Of a DNA stretch of 41,924 nt, positions 36,130 to 41,924 are shown piece after piece (within the stretch, counting starts at the first letter, position 1; every line of letters begins with the position of its first letter). Origin of the DNA: Tannerella sp. (GTDB taxonomy: Bacteria; Bacteroidota; Bacteroidia; Bacteroidales; Tannerellaceae); contig JAISUX010000011.1 of NCBI GenBank assembly GCA_031271805.1, positions 1-41,924 on the forward strand, read 5' to 3'. Under the pieces are notes generated by a model. It was given only the letters and a program-made list of their open reading frames with translations. It had not been told where the DNA came from and made no database searches. The translations under genes were made by a program, and so were the position numbers.

Positions 36130-36137
36130 CGCGCGCA

Positions 36138-36168
36138 CAAAGATACGGACTTTTTTCATATCGACAAA
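36138..36168 (-). promoter_or_regulatory. Promoter of the ilvD-ilvB-ilvN-thioesterase operon
   Basis: On the minus strand TTTG (36165-36168), a 19-base spacer, then TATCTTTG (36138-36145), an exact consensus match. The leader to the ATG at 36079 is about 50 bases and carries the hairpin at 36096-36129. Confidence 0.8.
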
Positions 36169-36230
36169 TAAATCTTTCGGAAAAAGATAAAAAAATGCCG
36201 CAAAAATATTTTTTATTTGATTCTTTAGAT

Positions 36231-36238
36231 TATCTTTG
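36231..36238 (+). promoter_or_regulatory. Probable -7 element of the membrane protein / aminotransferase / PE-transferase unit
   Basis: TATCTTTG, 35 bases before the ATG at 36274. The -33 box is not recognisable at the normal spacing. Confidence 0.5.
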
Positions 36239-36273
36239 CGGGCGAATAAAACAAATTTTTTATATTAATATTT

Positions 36274-36966
36274 ATGAAGAAGACTGATTTCCTTTTTATT
36301 GCGCTTATGATTGTAATATTTTTACCGTTTGCGCTTTTGCCGGGTTTGTATGACTGGTACAAGTCATTCAACGCCACTCATGCTTATATTATGGCATTCA
36401 TTAAATTCGGCATACTTGCCACGATCGGCGAGATGCTGGGACTGCGTATCAAGACCGGAGAATATACAACGGCCGGCTTTGGCCTTGTGCCCCGCGCCGT
36501 TGTGTGGGGATTGCTCGGTATATGGATTGCTATGGCGATGAAAATTTTTGCTGCCGGCGTGCCGCCCGTGGTGCAGTACCTCGGTGTCGATGGCTGCGTC
36601 GCTGCGATGAGTAACGCTTTCACCTGGCAAAAACTGCTCGGCGCCTTCGGAATAAGCCTTCTGATGAACACATCTTTCGCCCCTGTCTTTATGACCGTCC
36701 ACAAAATCACCGACGCTCACATAATGAACAACGGCGGCAAGATGTCGGCTTTTACAACGCCAATACCTTTCGGTAAACTGCTCGCTTCGCTGAATTGGAA
36801 CGTACAATGGGGCTTTATCTTCAAGAAAACCATCCCGTACTTCTGGATTCCGGCTCATACAATAACATTTTTATTACCGCCTGATTTTCAAGTTCTTTTC
36901 GCCGCGCTCTTAAGCATAGTTCTCGGCGTCCTGCTTGCTGTCGGCGCGGTATTAGGGAGGAAATGA
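36274..36966 (+). CDS. Uncharacterised multi-pass membrane protein
   Basis: The 230-residue protein has about six hydrophobic segments (roughly 7-25, 40-58, 68-95, 118-140, 186-205, 208-228). The most distinctive stretch is LNWNVQWGFIFKKTIPYFWI followed by PAHTITFLLP, which recalls the aromatic loop of Mpv17/PMP22-type proteins, though I would not assign that family with confidence. No catalytic motif is visible. The next gene's ATG overlaps its stop by 4 bases (ATGA), preceded by a GGGAGG sequence, so translation of the two is probably coupled. Confidence 0.8.
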   Translation: MKKTDFLFIALMIVIFLPFALLPGLYDWYKSFNATHAYIMAFIKFGILATIGEMLGLRIKTGEYTTAGFGLVPRAVVWGLLGIWIAMAMKIFAAGVPPVVQYLGVDGCVAAMSNAFTWQKLLGAFGISLLMNTSFAPVFMTVHKITDAHIMNNGGKMSAFTTPIPFGKLLASLNWNVQWGFIFKKTIPYFWIPAHTITFLLPPDFQVLFAALLSIVLGVLLAVGAVLGRK

Positions 36967-38141
36967 AACATTATAATTTTGACGAAATAATAGATAGGCA
37001 GGGAACTGACTGCATCAAATATGACACTTTGAACGTGCATTTCGGACGTGACGGATTACTTCCATTATGGGTTGCCGATATGGATTTCCGCACGCCCGAT
37101 TTCATAACCGACGCCATTCGCCGCCGCCTTGACCATCCTGTTTTCGGTTATACTTGCCTTACGGACGATTATTACGACGGCATCATACGTTGGAACAAGG
37201 ATCTCCACAACTGGGATCTGCAAAGGGAATGGATAAGTTTTGTGCCCGGGATAGTCAAGGCCATAGCTTGTGCCGTAGAATTTTTCACGCAGCCGGGCGA
37301 CAAGGTTATTATACAGCCGCCCGTCTATCACCCCTTCCGATTGGTTCCTCAGAACCTTAATCGCGAAGTGGCCTGCAATCCGCTGATACTCAGGAACGGA
37401 ACCTACGAGATGGATTTCGACAATCTTGAATCCATAATCGACAAGCGATGCAAGTTGCTGATTCTCTCAAGCCCGCATAATCCTGCCGGAATTGTTTGGG
37501 ACAAAGCGACTTTGAAACAGTTAGCCGCTATATGTCACAAGCATAATATTATTGTCATTTCGGACGAGATACATTCCGAGATGGTCTATCCCGGATATAT
37601 CCACCATCCGTTTCCTACCGTTTCGCAAGAGGCGTCATCGTGCAGTGTGACGTTTGCCGCTCCAAGCAAAACATTCAACATAGCCGGGATAATCTCGTCC
37701 TACGCGGTTATCCCGGACAGTTCGCTTCGCAAAAGATTCTATTCATTTCTTAAAGCCGGAGAGTTTGACCAAGGCTCAATGTTTTCGTACATCGCCGCCA
37801 CTGCCGCATATTCTCCAGAAGGTGAGGAATGGCGAACCCAAATGATTGATTATGTGGTAAATAACGCTAAATATATAAAAGAATATATCTCAAACAACAT
37901 CCCTGAAATAAAGGTTTTTATGCCTCAAGCATCGTTTTTGGTGTGGCTTGACTGCCGCGAATTAGGCTTGAGCCAAAAGGATTTGGTCGGCCTTTTTGTC
38001 GATAGAGCCGGTCTCGCCCTCAACGACGGCTCAATATTCGGTGACGGCGGTGCGGGTTTTATGCGAATCAATATCGGCTGCCCGCAGGCAACGCTCAAAA
38101 CCGCAATGCACAAACTAAAGGAGGCCTGTACTAATAATTAA
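36963..38141 (+). CDS. MalY/PatB family PLP aminotransferase (likely cystathionine beta-lyase)
   Basis: The 392-residue fold-type I PLP enzyme has SSPHNPAG (169-176, Asn173 contacting PLP), SDEIHSEMVYPG (200-211, Asp201) and the Schiff-base Lys236 in APSKTFNIAG. The sequences LPLWVADMDFRTPDFI near the start and FMRINIGCPQATLKTAM near the end are typical of the MalY/PatB C-S lyase subgroup. It probably cleaves cystathionine or cysteine-like substrates to give homocysteine or sulfide, pyruvate and ammonia; the substrate is not decided by the sequence. The PE-transferase gene follows 10 bp later. Confidence 0.92.
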   Translation: MKHYNFDEIIDRQGTDCIKYDTLNVHFGRDGLLPLWVADMDFRTPDFITDAIRRRLDHPVFGYTCLTDDYYDGIIRWNKDLHNWDLQREWISFVPGIVKAIACAVEFFTQPGDKVIIQPPVYHPFRLVPQNLNREVACNPLILRNGTYEMDFDNLESIIDKRCKLLILSSPHNPAGIVWDKATLKQLAAICHKHNIIVISDEIHSEMVYPGYIHHPFPTVSQEASSCSVTFAAPSKTFNIAGIISSYAVIPDSSLRKRFYSFLKAGEFDQGSMFSYIAATAAYSPEGEEWRTQMIDYVVNNAKYIKEYISNNIPEIKVFMPQASFLVWLDCRELGLSQKDLVGLFVDRAGLALNDGSIFGDGGAGFMRINIGCPQATLKTAMHKLKEACTNN

Positions 38142-38151
38142 CGACACTAAA

Positions 38152-39789
38152 ATGAAAGTATTAATAAAAGAACGAAAACATTCTATAACACTAATTTTCT
38201 TTATCTTACTATTCAATCCTTGCTTCTATTTCTGGGCGAGCAAGTCGGATTTGTTTTCTTTCGGAGACAAGTGCGCCGGCTGGCTAATATGCTTAGTCGC
38301 AGGAACGGCGCTTTGCTATATTGACCTGTTCCTGAAAAAGATAGCGGAAAAAGTCTTCCTGTCGGTATTGTTCGCCTTGTCCGTCGCCCCGAACATTATT
38401 GTTTGGGGATACATGTACATCTCAAACTCTTATGTCAGCAAAGATATCTTTTGGGCTATTTTTGACACTAATTCCAATGAGGCAAAAGAATTTATCCAAC
38501 AATTCGACCCGTCAATGGTAATCGCCGTTCTCCTTTTATACTTAGCTATAGGGATAATGCTAATAATCAGGCAAAAATCACATCAATCATTGAATGTCAA
38601 ACGGCATAAAGCGATTTTTTCGTTATCGGTCACGTTTATAGTGTTCACCATATTGATGAAATATTTCGCGCAGGCGATTCCCACCTTCGGATTTTACAAC
38701 AGTTATATTTCATATATCTACGCCAAAAGTGTTTTCCGGCAAATGCACGACACACGTAAAAACTTGAAAATAAGCATAGAATGTGCGCTCGAAGGCAAAC
38801 AACACATCTTTGTTGTGGTCATAGGCGAATCCGCATCATCATTACATCAGAGCCTGTACGGTTATCATCGGGCGACGACACCGCGCTTGGATTCTATCAG
38901 TGATGAATTGGATGTTTTTGAAGATGTCGTTTCGCCTGCTGCCAATACTTCCGAATCTTTGAAGAAAGCGCTCACTTTTGCCAACTACGACAACCCGGAA
39001 TACTATTCGCAAAAGCCCGATATCGTGGAACTGTTCAACAGCGCCGATTTTGAAACATACTGGATTTCCAACCAACTCGTGATGGACAAATTAAGTCGTG
39101 GAGGGACTTTCGGCGTGTTTGCAAAAGAAGCCGGACATCTCTACGACATGAGTATTTTCAGAAAAAATGACGAAGTAGTATTGCCGTGCATCAGCGAGAT
39201 TCTCAACGATTCGATACGAAAGAATAAGATTATTTTCGTCCACCTGATGGGAAATCATCAGGTCTATTCCTATCGTTATCCTGAGGATTTTGAGCGCTTC
39301 GACAACCGGCAGAAGAACGATTTGGACGCTCCTTTCCGGAATGAAAATATGAAACGGATAATCGACGAATACGACAATTCGATTCTTTACGGCGACTATA
39401 TCAATTCTTCGATTATTGAGATGCTTCGTAAAATCGGCCTTCCATCATGCTTTCTGTTCTTTTCCGACCATGCCGAAGAAGTGTTCGATTACCGCAATAT
39501 CAGCGGCCATTTCCCGACTAATATCTCGAAATACCAGGTCATGATTCCGCTTATTTTGTGGCGTTCGGGACAATATCTGGAAGAGACGCAAGACATTGTC
39601 ATCGACAAGACGCGCCCATATTCATCCGAAGACTTAATTCATTCATTATCAACGTTATGCAGATTGAAATACGCCGATTATGAGCCGGAAAGAAGCCTTT
39701 TCAGCCCGCAATTCATCCCTAAGAAACGGATGATAGGCCACGAAAGCCTCGATGATATCATCCGGAAAGAGTCGTTCAATTCCCGATAG
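38152..39789 (+). CDS. Phosphoethanolamine transferase (EptA-like, sulfatase fold)
   Basis: The 545-residue inner-membrane protein has an N-terminal part with about five helices (to about 175) and a periplasmic alkaline-phosphatase-fold domain. Metal and catalytic features are VVVIGESASS (Glu226), the likely nucleophile Thr266 in AANTSESL, HLMGNHQVY and FSDHAEEVFD (Asp-His metal ligands). The family moves phosphoethanolamine from phosphatidylethanolamine to lipid A or core sugars, which can lower cationic-peptide binding; whether lipid A is the acceptor here is unknown. The final 14 bases overlap the end of the convergent ROK gene. Confidence 0.9.
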   Translation: MKVLIKERKHSITLIFFILLFNPCFYFWASKSDLFSFGDKCAGWLICLVAGTALCYIDLFLKKIAEKVFLSVLFALSVAPNIIVWGYMYISNSYVSKDIFWAIFDTNSNEAKEFIQQFDPSMVIAVLLLYLAIGIMLIIRQKSHQSLNVKRHKAIFSLSVTFIVFTILMKYFAQAIPTFGFYNSYISYIYAKSVFRQMHDTRKNLKISIECALEGKQHIFVVVIGESASSLHQSLYGYHRATTPRLDSISDELDVFEDVVSPAANTSESLKKALTFANYDNPEYYSQKPDIVELFNSADFETYWISNQLVMDKLSRGGTFGVFAKEAGHLYDMSIFRKNDEVVLPCISEILNDSIRKNKIIFVHLMGNHQVYSYRYPEDFERFDNRQKNDLDAPFRNENMKRIIDEYDNSILYGDYINSSIIEMLRKIGLPSCFLFFSDHAEEVFDYRNISGHFPTNISKYQVMIPLILWRSGQYLEETQDIVIDKTRPYSSEDLIHSLSTLCRLKYADYEPERSLFSPQFIPKKRMIGHESLDDIIRKESFNSR

Positions 39790-40750
39790 CGTTTTCGGCC
39801 ACCGACAACGCGGCGTAGTCGCCGATGCTTTCACCGAGGCCTGCGGGAACGATTTCGCATACCCTGCGTGCGTGCCAAAGCGCCTCGCGTTCAATCACTT
39901 CCCGCATGGCAGGCTCTATCAACGCCTGTGCACGGCAATAGATGCTGCCCAACACTATTATTTCGGGATTCAGCACGTCGATCAACGTCGAAAGCGCCCT
40001 ACCGAGGTAATGAGCGCAAGTGTGATATATTTCCGCAGCCAGCGCATCTCCTGCTTTGGCAGCATCGGCTACTGTTTTGGCTGTCAGATCAGTGAGCGCA
40101 TCCATGCTACTACAGAACGAGACCGATTCGCCCATCTGCAACTTTTCCATAACGCGGGTACGCGCTAACTGCGCAATGCCGCCACCACTGCAAAAACCCT
40201 CAAACGAACCGGCCTTACCGTAACCCACAGGGCCAGTCTTTTCCAACCGGATATGTCCCACCTCGCCGGCATTGTCGTTCGTACCGGCGTACAGTTGTCC
40301 GTTGAGAATCAACCCTGCCCCCATACCCGTGCCGAAAGTCAGGAAAACGACATTTGAATAACCGCGACCGGCGCCGAACTTCCACTCGGCGAGCGCACAG
40401 GCGTTGGCGTCGTTCTGAACCGAAGTTTTTATGCCGAACCGCTTCTCAAAATGCTCGACTATAGGGATATTGTCCCATCCGGGCAAGTTGGGCGGCGACA
40501 TAATAAGCCCCTTACGACTATCTAAAGGGCCGCCGCAACTGATGCCGATAGAAGCCGTATTCGCAGCATCCAAACCGTTTTTCGCCATCAACGCAGCCGT
40601 GTTATCAAGCAAAGCGGCGATGGTGGCATCCACGCCGGCAGTATCAAACCTCACTTTATCAACGATTTCGATACTGCCATCGCTGCTAATTCCATAAGTG
40701 ACAGCACATTTGGTGCCGCCAATATCTATTCCTATAAGATTATTTTTCAT
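39776..40750 (-). CDS. ROK family sugar kinase without the zinc-cysteine motif
   Basis: The 324-residue protein has the ATP-binding start GIDIGGTKCAV, catalytic Asp114 in QNDANACALAEW, the FLTFGTGMGAGLILNG block and EVGHIRLE with the usual zinc His166. The following CxCGxxGCxE site is replaced by VGYGKAGSFE (175-184): all three cysteines are Val175, Tyr177 and Ser182. Likely substrates are glucose, N-acetylglucosamine or N-acetylmannosamine; it is not a repressor, because no N-terminal helix-turn-helix is present. Its first 11 bases overlap the end of the metallophosphatase gene, so the two are coupled. Confidence 0.9.
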   Translation of the reverse strand: MKNNLIGIDIGGTKCAVTYGISSDGSIEIVDKVRFDTAGVDATIAALLDNTAALMAKNGLDAANTASIGISCGGPLDSRKGLIMSPPNLPGWDNIPIVEHFEKRFGIKTSVQNDANACALAEWKFGAGRGYSNVVFLTFGTGMGAGLILNGQLYAGTNDNAGEVGHIRLEKTGPVGYGKAGSFEGFCSGGGIAQLARTRVMEKLQMGESVSFCSSMDALTDLTAKTVADAAKAGDALAAEIYHTCAHYLGRALSTLIDVLNPEIIVLGSIYCRAQALIEPAMREVIEREALWHARRVCEIVPAGLGESIGDYAALSVAENAIGN

Positions 40751-41774
40751 TTTTTTCTTCCGGTTTTAAGTCGTCGGGGAATTTCACTTCTCCCAGAGTT
40801 GTCTCATAATCAAGCCGTATCCATGTACGGAAGCCGCGTTCGTTCTCAGTCAGTTCAATGACGCGGACACCGTTTTTCAATTGAGTATAAGTCGTTTTAC
40901 TACCAGAAAAACGCCCGTAAGCCAACGCAATGCCGTAATAATTAAAAATATAATCATTGACATGATCGTGTCCGACGAAAGTGCCCATCACATCGTCTTT
41001 TTCAAGCATCGACAGGAACATCCCCGAATTGATCTCCGGCGAACATTCTTTTTCCATTTTGCTGCCTTCTTTTCGTCCTTTATGCTGGTCGAACTGTCGG
41101 TATTCCAAGAGTGGGATGTGGAAAAAAGCCAGCGCAGGTAGCGGGTCGCCGCCGTTTGCAGCCGTGTATTTCTCGCTCATGCGACGATACCACGCCACCT
41201 GGTCGAAAGCAAACCAACCGTAACCGTCAACTGTCGGCTTGAGGATGCTGTAAGTACGCGAATCCATGCAGTAAAGCAGCGCTTCGGGCTTTTTGCCTGT
41301 CTTACCCTTTATTTCAATCACATAATTGCCATAACCGCTTACATTCTTGATTTTCTTCATGTTTCCGGCAAAATACGGCTGTTTATCAATCAATTCCGAC
41401 AACTGCGCACGGTTAAGATCCTGCTCGTCATCATGATTGCCGTAAACCAAAGCCCATGGAATACCGCGTTTGATGACAGGTGCAGTCACTAATTCCAATC
41501 CTTTTTGATAGGGCTTGCCGGTGACGACGTCGCCAGTAAAAATCACAATATCAGGCTTTTCAGCATCGAGCGCCTGATTCAACATTTCGACTGTCTCAAG
41601 CGAATAGGGGGAATCCCATTTGATGTGAGTATCGGTTACCTGGATAATTTTAAATTTCCCGTCAGCGTTGAAGCGGAAATCGCCCGTTTTAGGGCTTTTG
41701 GCATTTACCGGCATGATTTGCGCCGATAAGGCCATTGTAACAATAAATACCGTTAAAATTCTGTTTTTTACCAT
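40740..41774 (-). CDS. Secreted calcineurin-like metallophosphatase
   Basis: The 344-residue protein starts with a Sec signal peptide (about 1-25, ending near VNA/KS). The metallophosphoesterase motifs are in order: QVTDTHIKWD (D-x-H), FTGDVV (GD), YGNHDD (GNHD), AFFHIPLLEY and VGHDHVND (GHxH). It is thus likely a periplasmic or surface phosphatase or phosphodiesterase similar to Bacteroides Icc/purple-phosphatase-like proteins. The substrate is unknown. A small perfect inverted repeat (AATTGT, 3 bases, ACAATT; 41792-41806) lies just upstream and covers the stop of the preceding gene. Confidence 0.9.
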   Translation of the reverse strand: MVKNRILTVFIVTMALSAQIMPVNAKSPKTGDFRFNADGKFKIIQVTDTHIKWDSPYSLETVEMLNQALDAEKPDIVIFTGDVVTGKPYQKGLELVTAPVIKRGIPWALVYGNHDDEQDLNRAQLSELIDKQPYFAGNMKKIKNVSGYGNYVIEIKGKTGKKPEALLYCMDSRTYSILKPTVDGYGWFAFDQVAWYRRMSEKYTAANGGDPLPALAFFHIPLLEYRQFDQHKGRKEGSKMEKECSPEINSGMFLSMLEKDDVMGTFVGHDHVNDYIFNYYGIALAYGRFSGSKTTYTQLKNGVRVIELTENERGFRTWIRLDYETTLGEVKFPDDLKPEEKNEK

Positions 41775-41804
41775 AATATAATTAAATTAGAAATTGTTTC
41801 ACAA

Positions 41805-41924
41805 TTAATGTTTTACATACATCATCATATCCTCGATAATTGCTCCTATTTCTTCAGGTTTCATCTTGAATGTCAGATATTCATGCCTTCCGTTCGGGTC
41901 GTCTTGCCAGGAGTTGTTGCCGTC
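41805..41924 (-). CDS. C-terminal 39 residues of an unidentified protein
   Basis: The frame is open from the right edge to a TAA at 41805-41807. It begins DGNNSWQDDPNGRHEYL and ends in a helical EEIGAIIEDMMMYVKH. It ends 30 bp before the metallophosphatase start on the same strand and may belong to the same operon. Too little is present to name a family. Confidence 0.6.
   Translation of the reverse strand, partial: DGNNSWQDDPNGRHEYLTFKMKPEEIGAIIEDMMMYVKH

Overview
The window looks like chromosomal DNA of a Bacteroidetes bacterium, most likely order Bacteroidales; I cannot assign a genus. The evidence is: many starts are preceded by the Bacteroidetes-type promoter (TTTG, a 19-20 base spacer, TAnnTTTG); the primary sigma factor is the short 286-residue type without region 1.1; nuoC and nuoD are fused and nuoE, F and G are absent; a PorE-like lipoprotein of the type IX secretion system is present; and there are family-typical proteins such as the DUF2027-Smr protein and DUF4369-like thioredoxin lipoproteins. 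I see no insertion sequence, prophage or CRISPR array.

Layout. Positions 1-743 hold a truncated M81 (MlrC-like) peptidase gene and a tRNA with anticodon CAU, both on the minus strand. Positions 842-4536 hold a minus-strand alpha-mannan unit, a GH125 alpha-1,6-mannosidase followed by a GH92 alpha-mannosidase lipoprotein. Positions 4659-6227 form an odd, apparently self-contained block on the plus strand: a promoter, an ORF built on a 21-bp tandem repeat, an uncharacterised Bacteroidetes protein, and a long imperfect hairpin ending in a T-run. An HtrA/Deg protease and rpoD follow. At 8890-12943 come an orphan ABC-2 permease, a thioredoxin-like lipoprotein and the AAA+ protein YifB.

Positions 12972-29513 are transcribed almost wholly on the minus strand. 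In transcription order they encode queA, the porE-like gene, the ten-gene complex I operon nuoA-B-CD-H-I-J-K-L-M-N, an IMP dehydrogenase, and an ABC-F ATPase of the Uup type. Complex I here has the quinone-reducing and proton-pumping modules but no NADH-oxidising module, so its electron donor is not shown by this locus.

Positions 29560-31237 hold a DUF2027-Smr protein and a CYTH phosphatase-like protein on the plus strand. Positions 31244-36168 hold a minus-strand branched-chain amino acid operon, ilvD-ilvB-ilvN, ending in an acyl-ACP thioesterase; its transcript starts with a terminator-like hairpin. Positions 36274-39789 hold a plus-strand set of a membrane protein, a MalY/PatB-type aminotransferase and a phosphoethanolamine transferase. 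Positions 39776-41924 hold a minus-strand ROK kinase, a secreted metallophosphatase, and the tail of an unidentified gene.

Several open frames that begin far upstream were shortened here (ABC permease, guaB, nuoM, nuoB, ilvB, ilvD, repeat ORF), because a promoter, a preceding stop codon or family alignment places the true start inside. All domain names come from recognising sequence motifs by eye; no database was searched.
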